Positions 26,874 to 35,748 of a DNA stretch of 64,000 nt are shown here, piece by piece. The stretch's first letter is position 1. Each line of letters begins with the position of its first letter. Where the stretch lies: positions 1 to 64,000 of the forward strand of contig CAJXXR010000004.1 in assembly GCA_913063375.1 (NCBI GenBank), written 5' to 3'. The translations under genes and the position numbers were made by a program. This DNA comes from an uncultured Flavobacteriales bacterium. Its GTDB lineage: Bacteria > Bacteroidota > Bacteroidia > Flavobacteriales > CAJXXR01. The notes below the pieces were generated by a model. It was given only the letters and a program-made list of their open reading frames with translations. It searched no databases and had not been told where the DNA came from.

Positions 26874-28275
26874 TTTTTCCTTTTCTGTTTATGATTTGCA
26901 GAATCTCTTCGTTCAATAAAAAGTCTTTTAGTAAGTAGCTATACTTACTAAGTAATTCTGGCGATTCGAAGTATACCTTTTGGAAATATGAAATAGCTTT
27001 GTCTTGTTGATTAGACATAAAGCATAAATAGGTAAGAAAATATAAAATATCGGTAGGGTTACTAAAGATTTTTAATGCCTTTTCCCCCATTTCTATCCCT
27101 AAATCAAATTTTTCTAATTTTGCCAAAACACTTAAGAATAATTTGTAAAAGGAAGTAGAAACTTCTCCTTTTGCCTCTAATGCAGACATTAATTCAAATG
27201 CCTCCATCCAATTTTTATTTTTTATGTGAATTTGGCACACATATAGAATGTAATCAAGATTTTCAGAATCTAATTCTACAGCCTTTTCGAAAGAGGCTAA
27301 AGCTTCTTCTTTACAATTAAATTTGAGAAAGGATTTACCTAACTCAAACCAAGCTTCATCCATCTGAGGATCCTCTTTTTTAGCAAGTGCAGCGAATCTC
27401 ATCCAATTTTTATGATTGGATAATTCTCTGTAGCATTTGGCCAATTGTAAAAAAGTATAGGCATAGGGATCTTCCAATTTTGCCACCTGTTCTAAAATTT
27501 CAACGGCCTTTTCGAACTTCTTTAGCTCCATAAGAATAAAGGCCATCTCATGATAAGAAGCAATAAACTCTTCATCAATTAGATAAGCATATTCAAATGC
27601 AACATAGGCTTGTTTATAATCTTTCTTGTACTTGTGTAATAGTCCAAGATGAAACCAAAGATTGGCGCAATAAGGTGAGTCGTCTGTAAGTCCTTGCAAA
27701 AAGGTAATTCCTCTATCGTAATTTGAAATTATTTCGCAACAAACAAAGTATAAATTTATACTCATTTCATCGTCTGGAATCAATTTCATATACTTTTCCA
27801 AGTATAACAGGGCATCTTCATATTCGCCTTGATTTCTATACTCAAAGGCTAGATAAGGAAATGCATCCTCTGGAAATTCTAGATTGGTGATTGCTTTTTT
27901 GTAGGAGCTAATTGCTTCAGGTGTATTACCCGATTTTGAAAACAACATCCCTTTAGCTAGGTGGATGTCTCCATTAGAAGGTTCCAAATTCTCAGCTTTC
28001 TCAAGAAAGGTTTTTGCCTCATCGTCCTCATGTAACATTGATTTCAATTGGGCTTGCCTTAAAAAAAGCGAACAAGTATCTGGATGTATTTCTAATGCTA
28101 CATGAATAATCTTTTCGGCCTTTTCAAGCTTATTTTCATCTAAATGAAAATCGATAACCTCCTCGAAGATGTCACAGTCCAAATACTGTGATTGCTTTGA
28201 GTGAAGCATCATTTCTACTTGTTTTAAGAGATCATCGTTAAGACGACCATTTGGGCTCTGATTGTTTTCTAGCAT
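26863..28275 (-). CDS. Tetratricopeptide repeat protein
   Basis: A 470-residue soluble protein made almost entirely of TPR units (around ten), recognisable by repeated patterns such as 'AWFELGKSFLKFNCKEEALASFEKAVEL' and 'YLALAFEYRNQGEYEDALLYLEKYMKL'-like helices. No signal peptide or membrane segment, so cytoplasmic. TPR arrays serve as protein-protein scaffolds; no partner is evident. ATG 28275 was chosen because the upstream TTG at 28296 would fall within the promoter -7 box. It is the first gene of an operon continuing into phosphosulfolactate synthase with an 11-base overlap. Confidence 0.88.
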   Translation of the reverse strand: MLENNQSPNGRLNDDLLKQVEMMLHSKQSQYLDCDIFEEVIDFHLDENKLEKAEKIIHVALEIHPDTCSLFLRQAQLKSMLHEDDEAKTFLEKAENLEPSNGDIHLAKGMLFSKSGNTPEAISSYKKAITNLEFPEDAFPYLAFEYRNQGEYEDALLYLEKYMKLIPDDEMSINLYFVCCEIISNYDRGITFLQGLTDDSPYCANLWFHLGLLHKYKKDYKQAYVAFEYAYLIDEEFIASYHEMAFILMELKKFEKAVEILEQVAKLEDPYAYTFLQLAKCYRELSNHKNWMRFAALAKKEDPQMDEAWFELGKSFLKFNCKEEALASFEKAVELDSENLDYILYVCQIHIKNKNWMEAFELMSALEAKGEVSTSFYKLFLSVLAKLEKFDLGIEMGEKALKIFSNPTDILYFLTYLCFMSNQQDKAISYFQKVYFESPELLSKYSYLLKDFLLNEEILQIINRKGKNEF

Positions 28276-28293
28276 GCATTTATGGAATACCCG

Positions 28294-28325
28294 CAAATGT
28301 ACAATATCTATTAAGAGTGGAACAA
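28294..28325 (-). promoter_or_regulatory. Promoter of the TPR/comA operon
   Basis: On the minus strand, TTG (28325-28323), 21-base spacer, TACATTTG (28301-28294); the ATG at 28275 is 18 bases further on. Confidence 0.6.
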
Positions 28326-28378
28326 AAATAAAGTGACAAAATCTCTATTTATTTGTGCCTATGTTAGACAAGATACAG

Positions 28379-28457
28379 ATAACCTTTAATAGTTATCACG
28401 GTATTATTCACTCAGCTCCCTATCTTAGGAGATGGGATAAATATAAGGTTATTTTTT
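28379..28457 (+). other. Structured intergenic element ending in a T run
   Basis: Outer arms ATAACCTT (28379-28386) and AAGGTTAT (28445-28452) enclose a bulged hairpin TCCC-T-ATCT / AGAT-GGGA (28417-28437) with loop TAGG. Six T follow on the plus strand. It lies in the gap between the divergent TPR and glmM genes, where no upstream plus-strand gene needs a terminator, so a small RNA or leader element is possible. No clear promoter is visible for it. Confidence 0.35.
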
Positions 28458-28485
28458 AATAGATAATAAAGCATGCTCTATTTTT

Positions 28486-28514
28486 TTGTTCACGGGAATT
28501 GCTTCTTATATTTG
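28486..28514 (+). promoter_or_regulatory. Promoter of glmM
   Basis: TTG (28486-28488), 18-base spacer, TATATTTG (28507-28514), an excellent match to the Bacteroidota consensus. The ATG is 15 bases beyond the -7 box, so the leader is only about 10 bases. Confidence 0.75.
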
Positions 28515-28529
28515 TGAAAAATAATTGAG

Positions 28530-29918
28530 ATGACATTAATAAAATCAATATCAGGAATTAGAGGAACCATTGGTGGGAAAATTGGAAATGCCCTTACTCC
28601 AGTAGATATTGTGAAATATACTTCTGCATACGCTGCTTGGCTACTTGCGAAATATCCAAATGGGGATAAAAAGGTAGTACTTGGAAGAGATGCTAGAATT
28701 TCTGGTGAAATGGTACGGTCTTTAGTATCTAATACCTTGCAAATGATGGGTATTGATGTGATTGACCTAGGCTTGTCTACAACTCCTACAGTGGAGGTTA
28801 TGGTTGTTAAATACGAAGCCATAGGTGGTATCATTTTGACAGCAAGTCATAATCCAAAACAATGGAATGCCTTAAAATTATTGAACAATAAAGGTGAATT
28901 TATTTCTGCAGAGGATGGAGAGACATTAATGCAGATAGCAGAAGATGAATCCTATGATTTTTCTGATGTAATGTCTCTTGGTAGTTATACAGAGAATACA
29001 ACTTCACTTGGTGAACATATCCAAGATATATTGGATCTAGAGCTGGTAGATCGAAATTTGATTGAAAAAGCAAATTTTACGGTCGCTGTAGATGGAATAA
29101 ATTCTTCTGGTGCATTTGCTGTACCTGCCATGTTGAGAGCCTTAGGTGTTAAAACTATTGAAGTTATTAATGCCGAACCAAACGGTCACTTTGCGCATAA
29201 TCCAGAACCATTGAAAGAACATCTAACAGAGATTTCTAGCCTTATTAAATCTACTAAAATGGATTTGGGAATTGTGGTAGATCCGGACGTTGATAGGCTG
29301 GCTTTTGTTTGTGAAGATGGTTCTATGTTCGGTGAGGAATATACTTTAGTCGCTGTAGCTGATTATATTTTGGCAAATAAAAAGGGAAATACAGTTTCCA
29401 ATATGTCTTCAACAAGAGCTTTAAGAGATATTACTGAAAAGCATGAAGGTTGTAAGAATTTCAGTTCCGAAGTTGGTGAGGTGAATGTTGTAAAAATGAT
29501 GAAAGCCGAAAATGCTGTAATTGGTGGTGAAGGGAATGGTGGAATAATTTATCCTGAATCTCATTATGGTCGTGATGCTTTGGTTGGAATTGCTTTATTT
29601 TTAACAAGCTTGGCGCAAAAGAAAATGAGCCTAACCGCTTTGAGGGATTCTTTTCCAGCTTATACAATTTCGAAGAATAAAATTGAATTGACTCCAGCTA
29701 TTGATGTTGATGCAGTTTTAGAAACAATCTATCAAAAATATAAAGCGGAGGAATGCAATAGGGCAGATGGGTTGAAGATATATCTTAATCAGGAATGGGT
29801 TCATTTACGTAAGTCAAACACGGAACCGATTATTCGAATTTATACAGAATCTGAATCCAGTGATTCCGCAGAAAAGTTAGCTGTTAGGTTTATGGATGAA
29901 ATTCGTGCTACTATTTAA
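28530..29918 (+). CDS. glmM: Phosphoglucosamine mutase (alpha-D-phosphohexomutase family)
   Basis: A 462-residue phosphohexomutase. The catalytic phosphoserine is Ser106 in 'ILTASHNPKQWNALK', the metal loop is 'VVDPDVDRLAF', the sugar-specificity loop 'GGEGNGGIIYPESHYGRDAL', and the phosphate-binding site is 'RKSNTEPIIRIYTE'. The start 'IKSISGIRGTIGG' is the usual N-terminal signature. Bacteroidota copies of this type are annotated as GlmM, converting glucosamine-6-phosphate to glucosamine-1-phosphate for UDP-GlcNAc synthesis. A phosphomanno/phosphoglucomutase activity cannot be excluded. A GlmU-like protein at 53930 would take the next step. Own promoter, transcribed alone. Confidence 0.88.
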   Translation: MTLIKSISGIRGTIGGKIGNALTPVDIVKYTSAYAAWLLAKYPNGDKKVVLGRDARISGEMVRSLVSNTLQMMGIDVIDLGLSTTPTVEVMVVKYEAIGGIILTASHNPKQWNALKLLNNKGEFISAEDGETLMQIAEDESYDFSDVMSLGSYTENTTSLGEHIQDILDLELVDRNLIEKANFTVAVDGINSSGAFAVPAMLRALGVKTIEVINAEPNGHFAHNPEPLKEHLTEISSLIKSTKMDLGIVVDPDVDRLAFVCEDGSMFGEEYTLVAVADYILANKKGNTVSNMSSTRALRDITEKHEGCKNFSSEVGEVNVVKMMKAENAVIGGEGNGGIIYPESHYGRDALVGIALFLTSLAQKKMSLTALRDSFPAYTISKNKIELTPAIDVDAVLETIYQKYKAEECNRADGLKIYLNQEWVHLRKSNTEPIIRIYTESESSDSAEKLAVRFMDEIRATI

Positions 29919-30046
29919 ATAGTCATTTATAGCAATTTTGTTAACACAAATTAAGAATCAATTATTTGTGTATTAAAATTTACAATTTGTTTAGTTTCAT
30001 AATTTGAATACTGAACAGTATATTTGCTCCCAAATATTACCAAAAG

Positions 30047-31183
30047 ATGAGAGTTTATCTTGACAATGCGGCCACTACAAGAGTGGATGATGAGGTACTT
30101 GATATAATGTGTGAAACATTAAGAGAGTATTATGGAAACCCTTCTTCTACCCATTTTTTTGGGAGAAAGAGTAAATCTTTGATTGAAAGAGCAAGGAAAA
30201 ATGTTGCAAAACATATGAATTGCAAGCCTGGTGAAATATTTTTCACTTCTGGAGGTACTGAAGCCGATAATATGGCTTTGGCTTGTTCTGTTATGGATTT
30301 GGGGGTGAAACACATCATTACTTCATCTGTGGAACACCATGCTGTAGGTCACACTGCTGAGGATCTTAAAACCAAACATGGTGTTGAGGTTTCTTATGTT
30401 AAGCTTTTGGAAAATGGAGATGTTGATTTAGCCGATTTAGAATCGCTGTTAAAAAACAATCCAAATAAAACCATCGTTTCATTAATGTACGCCAATAATG
30501 AAATTGGGAATTTGTTGCCAATAGAAAAGGTAAGTTCCTTATGTCGCAAATACGATGCGTATTTTCACTCGGATACAGTACAGTCTATGGCACATTACAA
30601 CTACGATCTTGAAGTTTGTGACATTGATTTTATTACCTGTGCAGCGCATAAATTCCATGGACCAAAAGGTGTTGGGTTTTTGTATGTAAATGATAAGGTT
30701 AAAATTCAGCCTTTAATTCACGGTGGTGCTCAGGAGAGAAATATGCGTGGTGGTACAGAAAATTTACACGGAATTGTAGGTCTTTCAAAGGCACTTGATG
30801 TAGCTTATGATGATTTAGATGGACATCGTAAACATATTGAGTCTGTGAAAAGCCACATGATTGGATTATTACAGAAAAATATTGAAGGTGTTAGGTTTAA
30901 TGGAACTAGCGGTGATATAAATGAAAGTTTATATACAGTCTTAAGTGTTTCATTACCGGAAACCCCAATAGGTGCAATGTTGTTATTCAATATGGACCTT
31001 CTAGGAGTTTCTTGTTCTGGTGGATCTGCTTGTACCTCAGGTGCAAATAAAGGATCTCATGTATTAGCTGGAATTAATGCAGACCCGAATAGGCCAGCTA
31101 TCCGTTTTTCATTTTCTAAGTACACAACTATAGAGGAAGTGGAATATGCAGTGGACCAATTGGTAAGTTTGTATAAAGACTAA
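30047..31183 (+). CDS. Cysteine desulfurase (NifS/IscS family)
   Basis: A 378-residue PLP enzyme that converts cysteine to alanine and an enzyme-bound persulfide for Fe-S clusters, thiolated tRNA and other sulfur uses. The N-terminus 'YLDNAATTRVDDEVLD' and 'FTSGGTEADNMAL' are typical. The PLP lysine is Lys202 in 'CAAHKFHGPKG', and the active cysteine is Cys329 in 'SGGSACTSG', a class I (IscS/NifS) loop. A TATATTTGC box at 30019-30026 may be its -7 element. A terminator follows. No scaffold (iscU) gene is adjacent, so assignment between housekeeping IscS and specialised NifS-like roles is open. Confidence 0.93.
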   Translation: MRVYLDNAATTRVDDEVLDIMCETLREYYGNPSSTHFFGRKSKSLIERARKNVAKHMNCKPGEIFFTSGGTEADNMALACSVMDLGVKHIITSSVEHHAVGHTAEDLKTKHGVEVSYVKLLENGDVDLADLESLLKNNPNKTIVSLMYANNEIGNLLPIEKVSSLCRKYDAYFHSDTVQSMAHYNYDLEVCDIDFITCAAHKFHGPKGVGFLYVNDKVKIQPLIHGGAQERNMRGGTENLHGIVGLSKALDVAYDDLDGHRKHIESVKSHMIGLLQKNIEGVRFNGTSGDINESLYTVLSVSLPETPIGAMLLFNMDLLGVSCSGGSACTSGANKGSHVLAGINADPNRPAIRFSFSKYTTIEEVEYAVDQLVSLYKD

Positions 31184-31202
31184 TTTGAAAATATAAAAAT
31201 TG

Positions 31203-31241
31203 AAAGGGCTTCTCCATTTGTTGGATTAGCCCTTTTTTTTA
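31203..31241 (+). terminator. Terminator of the cysteine desulfurase gene
   Basis: AAAGGGCT pairs with AGCCCTTT, with an inner TCCA/TGGA helix, followed by a run of eight T. Confidence 0.85.
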
Positions 31242-31260
31242 TGTTTTTCAGTTGAGTTGA

Positions 31261-31289
31261 TTGGTTCGATTAATTAAATTATATTTTTG
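31261..31289 (+). promoter_or_regulatory. Promoter of the glycosyltransferase cluster
   Basis: TTG (31261-31263), 18-base spacer, TATTTTTG (31282-31289), 16 bases before the ATG of the first glycosyltransferase. Confidence 0.72.
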
Positions 31290-31305
31290 TTAAAAATTAT
31301 CGCCC

Positions 31306-32430
31306 ATGCGAATAGCTTACGATGCCAAAAGAGCTTACCACAATAGTAGTGGATTAGGGAATTACAGTAGAGACTTAATCAGAGGGATGGTACAACACCA
31401 TCCTGAAAATGAGTACTTGTTACTGAATCCTAAGAAATCAGATCGCTTAAAGGAATTAGATTCACTGGAGAATGTCCAAGAGATAAGACCAAAATCTTGG
31501 TTTTGGAAAAAGTTTTCTTCACTATGGCGTAGATTTAAACTGGTGAAATTAGCCGAAAAAGAAAAGACAGAAATATTTCATGGTTTAAGTAATGAATTAC
31601 CCTCAGGTATTCAATATGCTAAGCTAAAGAAAGTAGTAACCATCCATGATCTTATCTTTTTAAGATATCCTAATTGGTACCCATTCATTGATAAGGCAAT
31701 TTACTATTCGAAATTTAAAGCAGCAGCGCAATATGCTGATCGGGTGATTGCTATAAGTGAGCAAACAAAGATAGACCTAATATTGTTTTTTGGTATTTCT
31801 CAAGATAAGATTGACGTAGTATACCAAACTTGCCACCCGGCCTTTAAGCAAGATTACGCTATGGCCGAAAAGGAAAGAATACGTACTAAATATTCTTTAC
31901 CATCAAAATTTGTGCTGCAGGTTGGTACTATTGAGCCACGGAAAAACTTGATATATACCTTATCTTCTATAAAAGATTTACCGGATGTTCAATTGGTGGT
32001 AATAGGAAGACAAACAGACTATCAGAAAGAAGTGGATAGTTTTATACAAGCCCATAATCTAGCCGATAGAGTTCATTTTATTAGCGTAGGTCCAATGGAA
32101 GATTTGGCGGTAATTTATCAGCTAGCGCACGTTTTTTGCTATCCTTCTATTTTTGAAGGTTTTGGAATACCTATCATTGAGGCTTTATATAGTAAGGTTC
32201 CCGTTATTACGAACAAGGAAGGGGTATTTCCAGAAGCGGCTGGCCCTGATTCTTATTATGTCGATCTAGCCCATTCAGATGAAATGAAGTTGCTTATTCA
32301 AACCTTATATGAAAAGGAAGACCTTCGGAAAATAGGTATTGACAAAAGTCGTACCTTCGTATCCAAATTTGATGAAGCCAAAATTATGGCCGATTTAGAT
32401 ACCGTCTATAAAAGTCTATGGAAAAGATAG
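31306..32430 (+). CDS. Glycosyltransferase family 4 (GT-B fold)
   Basis: A 374-residue cytoplasmic or membrane-peripheral glycosyltransferase. The N-terminal half has 'YDAKRAYHNSSGLGNYSRDLIRGM', a glycine-rich acceptor-domain loop, and 'KKVVTIHDLIFLRYPNWYP'. The C-terminal GT1-type donor domain has 'VLQVGTIEPRKNLIYTL' and the E-x7-E nucleotide-sugar motif 'PSIFEGFGIPIIEALYSKVPVITN'. It probably transfers a sugar (mannose- or glucose-like) to a lipopolysaccharide or other glycan. It is first of three glycosyltransferases in a row with gaps of 30 bases and 1 base, with a consensus promoter upstream. Donor and acceptor unknown. Confidence 0.9.
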   Translation: MRIAYDAKRAYHNSSGLGNYSRDLIRGMVQHHPENEYLLLNPKKSDRLKELDSLENVQEIRPKSWFWKKFSSLWRRFKLVKLAEKEKTEIFHGLSNELPSGIQYAKLKKVVTIHDLIFLRYPNWYPFIDKAIYYSKFKAAAQYADRVIAISEQTKIDLILFFGISQDKIDVVYQTCHPAFKQDYAMAEKERIRTKYSLPSKFVLQVGTIEPRKNLIYTLSSIKDLPDVQLVVIGRQTDYQKEVDSFIQAHNLADRVHFISVGPMEDLAVIYQLAHVFCYPSIFEGFGIPIIEALYSKVPVITNKEGVFPEAAGPDSYYVDLAHSDEMKLLIQTLYEKEDLRKIGIDKSRTFVSKFDEAKIMADLDTVYKSLWKR

Positions 32431-32460
32431 GCCTATATTGATTTTAGAATTTGAAAAAAA

Positions 32461-33228
32461 ATGCAATTGGTTACAGCTATTATCCCAACATATAACGAAG
32501 AGAAGAATATTGAAGCAGCAATAAAATCTGTCCTTTGGGCCGATGAGATTATTGTTGTAGACTCTTTTTCCACAGATTCCACTTTAGATATTGCAAGGAA
32601 ATATCCTGTGACAATCCATGAACATGAATATGAGAACTCTGCAGCTCAAAAGAATTGGATCATCCCTCAGGCAAAGCATGAATGGATCTTTTTGTTGGAT
32701 GCGGATGAGGAAGCAAGTGATTCCTTGATTAAGGAAGTTCAGCGTACCATTCAAATGGAAAAAACCTGTGATGCTTATTGGATTCCAAGGATCAATAAGT
32801 ATATGGGTAAATGGGTGAAATATTCTGGTTGGCAAAATGATGCGGTAATTCGTTTATTCAAGCGTGATACTTGTAAATACCAAGATAAACACGTTCATTC
32901 TGAAATAGAAACTACTGGGAAAATTGGAAGGTTGAAGCATAAAATAAAACATGATGCTTATAAAGACTTTGCAATAATTCTTAAAAAAATAGATACCTAT
33001 TCTTCTTGGAAGGCCTATGATAGACGTAGGAAGACTCCAAAGGTAACAGCCTTTCATTTTGTGATTAAACCCTGGTTTAAGTTCTTCAAACATTATATCA
33101 TGAAGTTTGGTTTTCTCGATGGGAGAGTGGGCTTTATTATTTCAGCTTTAAGTGCCTATGATGTATTTATTCGAGCTGTGAAAATGTGGAGAATAGAGGA
33201 AGGTGAAACCTTTAAGCAAAATAGATAG
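32461..33228 (+). CDS. Glycosyltransferase family 2, lipopolysaccharide core-type
   Basis: A 255-residue GT-A enzyme. It shows 'VTAIIPTYNEEKNIEAAIKSVLWADEIIVVDSFSTDSTLDIA', the DxD metal site in 'WIFLLDADEEAS', and a basic C-terminal region ('RRRKTPKVTAFHFVIKPWFKFFKHYI') that looks membrane-associated. The pattern resembles WaaE/KdtX-type core glucosyltransferases that act on the heptose region of lipooligosaccharide, though specificity cannot be fixed. It sits one base before the next glycosyltransferase, so they are translated together. Confidence 0.88.
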   Translation: MQLVTAIIPTYNEEKNIEAAIKSVLWADEIIVVDSFSTDSTLDIARKYPVTIHEHEYENSAAQKNWIIPQAKHEWIFLLDADEEASDSLIKEVQRTIQMEKTCDAYWIPRINKYMGKWVKYSGWQNDAVIRLFKRDTCKYQDKHVHSEIETTGKIGRLKHKIKHDAYKDFAIILKKIDTYSSWKAYDRRRKTPKVTAFHFVIKPWFKFFKHYIMKFGFLDGRVGFIISALSAYDVFIRAVKMWRIEEGETFKQNR

Positions 33229-33229
33229 T

Positions 33230-34024
33230 ATGTTGAAAACATCCTTACTAGTTTGTACTTACAATTGGCCAGAAGCCTTGGAGTTGGTTTTAAAAAGTAT
33301 TTTGAATCAGGCCCAATTACCTGATGAGGTCCTTATAGTAGATGATGGATCTACGGAGGATACCAAAAATTTGGTCGCAAAATATCAAAGCAATTTTCCA
33401 GTTCCTTTACACCATGTTTGGCATCCAGATGATGGTTTTAGAAAAACAATTATCTTAAATGAAGCCATAGCTAAGGCTAAAGGTGACTATATAATTCAGA
33501 TGGATGGTGATTGCGTTTGCCACTCCTCATTTGTGAAAGATCATATTGATTTTGCTTCCAAGGGAAGTTTTGGACAAGGGAGTAGGGTTTTTATGAATCC
33601 TGAACGCTCCGAATTAGCACTACAAAATTTTAATTTTAGTATTCCATTTTACAGTAAGGGAATAGTGAATAGGTTGAATGCCATACATGCCCCGTTTATG
33701 CGGAAAATGATGGATAAACCATCTACTTCTTTAGCTGGAACCAGAGGGTGTAATGTCGCTTTTTGGAAATCCGATTTGATTCAGGTTAACGGATATAATG
33801 AAGCTATTCAAGGTTGGGGTAGAGAAGATACTGAATTGGCCGTACGATTGATGAATAGCGGTATCTCAAAACGTAAATTAAAATTTGGGGCTATTCAATA
33901 CCATATACATCATGAAGACAATTCCAGAGGGAAATTAGCTTCCAACCATGGAATCCTAGAAACTGCCATTGCTGAAAAATGGACCCGTTGTGAGGATGGT
34001 TTAAACCTGCACCTGGAAAATTGA
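33230..34024 (+). CDS. Glycosyltransferase family 2 with galactosyltransferase-like C-terminal region
   Basis: A 264-residue GT-A enzyme. N-terminal 'SLLVCTYNWPEALELVLKSILNQAQLPDEVLIVDDGSTED' and the DxD-type site 'YIIQMDGDCVCH' mark the nucleotide-sugar domain. The C-terminal 'GTRGCNVAFWKSDLIQVNGYNEAIQGWGREDTELAVRLMNSG' matches the Glyco_transf_7C-like acceptor motif, with the W-G-x-E-D catalytic signature. ATG 33230 follows the previous stop by one base; the GTG at 33203 would overlap. Likely glycan or lipooligosaccharide assembly with the two upstream enzymes. Confidence 0.88.
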   Translation: MLKTSLLVCTYNWPEALELVLKSILNQAQLPDEVLIVDDGSTEDTKNLVAKYQSNFPVPLHHVWHPDDGFRKTIILNEAIAKAKGDYIIQMDGDCVCHSSFVKDHIDFASKGSFGQGSRVFMNPERSELALQNFNFSIPFYSKGIVNRLNAIHAPFMRKMMDKPSTSLAGTRGCNVAFWKSDLIQVNGYNEAIQGWGREDTELAVRLMNSGISKRKLKFGAIQYHIHHEDNSRGKLASNHGILETAIAEKWTRCEDGLNLHLEN

Positions 34025-34121
34025 TAAATTGTATCATTTTTAACATTTTGTTGGAATTTTACAAATCAGGCGAGGGTCTTATAGAAAGAATTACCTTTGT
34101 CAAAATTTAAATACCAGAGAT

Positions 34122-34937
34122 ATGAATGCTTTGAGAGAAATCATCGAAAAGGCTTGGGATAATAGAGAAATGCTTAAAGAGGCGGATGTACAAGCTACTA
34201 TTCGTGAAGTAATTGAATTATTGGATAAAGGAACACTTCGAGTGGCTGAACCGGTTGAAGGTGGTTGGCAAGTGAATGAATGGGTAAAGAAGGCAGTAGT
34301 TATGTATTTCCCTATTCAAAAGATGGAAACTATTGAAGTAGGACCGTTTGAATTTCATGATAAAATGAAATTGAAGACGGACTATGCTGCAAAAGGAGTA
34401 AGAGTAGTTCCACATGCAGTAGCAAGATATGGAGCATACCTTTCTGCAGGAGTTATCATGATGCCATCTTATGTAAACATTGGTGCTTACGTAGATGCTG
34501 GAACCATGGTTGATACTTGGGCAACAGTTGGGTCTTGTGCTCAAATTGGTAAAAACGTTCACCTTAGTGGAGGTGTTGGTATAGGTGGTGTATTGGAGCC
34601 ATTACAAGCTGCTCCAGTGATCATTGAAGATGACGCTTTTGTAGGGTCTAGATGTATTGTCGTTGAAGGGGTGCGCGTTGAAAAAGAGGCGGTACTTGGT
34701 GCAAATGTTGTTTTGACAGCTTCAACAAAGATTATTGATGTAACTGGTGATGAGCCAATCGAATATAAATGTTTGGTTCCTGCTCGTTCTGTTGTAATCC
34801 CTGGTTCATATACCAAATCATTCCCATCTGGGGACTATCAAGTTCCGTGTGCATTGATTATTGGTAAAAGAAAAGAAAGCACAGATAAAAAGACTTCATT
34901 AAATCAAGCACTTAGAGATCACAGTGTGGCGGTTTAA
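34122..34937 (+). CDS. dapD: 2,3,4,5-tetrahydropyridine-2,6-dicarboxylate N-succinyltransferase
   Basis: A 271-residue left-handed beta-helix acyltransferase transferring succinyl from succinyl-CoA in the succinylase route to meso-diaminopimelate and lysine. Hexapeptide-repeat core: 'VRVVPHAVARYGAYLSAGVIMMPSYVNIGAYVDAGTMVDTWATVGSCAQIGKNVHLSGGVGIGGVLEP', then 'IIEDDAFVGSRCIVVEGVRVEKEAVLGANVVLTASTKI'. Normal length. A TACCTTTG -7-like element is at 34092-34099. dapA, the committed step of the same pathway, is at 52943 in this window but not linked. Followed by a strong terminator. Confidence 0.96.
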   Translation: MNALREIIEKAWDNREMLKEADVQATIREVIELLDKGTLRVAEPVEGGWQVNEWVKKAVVMYFPIQKMETIEVGPFEFHDKMKLKTDYAAKGVRVVPHAVARYGAYLSAGVIMMPSYVNIGAYVDAGTMVDTWATVGSCAQIGKNVHLSGGVGIGGVLEPLQAAPVIIEDDAFVGSRCIVVEGVRVEKEAVLGANVVLTASTKIIDVTGDEPIEYKCLVPARSVVIPGSYTKSFPSGDYQVPCALIIGKRKESTDKKTSLNQALRDHSVAV

Positions 34938-34963
34938 TAAAGACTTAAATTTCTATTATTTAT

Positions 34964-34996
34964 AAAAGCGCTGTTTTTAACAGCGCTTTTATTTTT
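34964..34996 (+). terminator. Terminator of dapD
   Basis: Perfect 12-bp stem AAAAGCGCTGTT/AACAGCGCTTTT with a TTT loop, followed by T-rich sequence. Confidence 0.9.
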
Positions 34997-35094
34997 CTGT
35001 TTAAAGAGAATGGTCCTAATTTTTAAATAAATGATATATTGTTTCCTAAAGGATAGGATGAATTTTTAAACTGTATTTTAAAAAATTATTTCAA

Positions 35095-35718
35095 ATGAAA
35101 TTTATATTTTTTTACTATTGTTTTATCTGGTTAATAGTTCCAATAAACACTTCTTATGCCCAAGATTCTATTACACTTTTAGGAAAAAAGGATGCTTATA
35201 TAAATAGTATTTTTCCAGAAAGGAGTTTTAAGATTCATGGGGGAACTTGTTTAGTTGCTGCTGCCTGGACTAACCAAAATAGACCATGTATTGTTAGGGC
35301 ACTATTTGATTTTGATATGTCTTTGATCCCTAGTGAGGGAGTGGTGGAAAAAGCTATTTTATCTTTATACGGTGCGACAGATCATAGTGATGGTGCGCAT
35401 TCAACTAGTGGAGGTTCAAATGAGTCAGAACTTCTAAGAATTACAAGTTGTTGGGATGAAGAATCGGTGACTTGGAACTCACAGCCTGGCTATAGTGACG
35501 AAAATAAAGCCACTTTAATAGAAAGTGTATTACCAGAAGAGGATTATTTAAATATTGATGTCACTGAATTGGTGAAGGATATGATAGATTCGCCTTCTGA
35601 AAGTTATGGCTTTATGTTGAAATTGATTACAGAAGAGTACTATAGAAAAATGGTTTTTGCAACCAGTAACAATTCCGATGTGAGCATTCATCCAAAATTG
35701 ATTGTTACTTTTGAATAG
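35095..35718 (+). CDS. Secreted DNRLRE/CBM96-like beta-sandwich protein 1
   Basis: A 207-residue protein with signal peptide (cleavage near SYAQ/DS) and a single domain of DNRLRE type. The features are 'AAWTNQNRPCIVRALFDFDMSLIP', 'AILSLYG', the locus-specific 'GAHSTSGGSNES', 'ITSCWDEESVTWNSQP', 'EDYLNIDVTELVKDM', 'YGFMLKLITEEYYRKMVFATS' and 'HPKLIVTF'. DNRLRE modules are normally parts of large secreted proteins, and some have been classed as carbohydrate-binding module 96. Here the domain stands alone with no T9SS tail, so the protein is probably periplasmic or released. Followed 30 bases later by paralog 2. Ligand unknown. Confidence 0.82.
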   Translation: MKFIFFYYCFIWLIVPINTSYAQDSITLLGKKDAYINSIFPERSFKIHGGTCLVAAAWTNQNRPCIVRALFDFDMSLIPSEGVVEKAILSLYGATDHSDGAHSTSGGSNESELLRITSCWDEESVTWNSQPGYSDENKATLIESVLPEEDYLNIDVTELVKDMIDSPSESYGFMLKLITEEYYRKMVFATSNNSDVSIHPKLIVTFE

Positions 35719-35748
35719 ATGTTAAAACAAAACTAGGAAAGCAGATCT

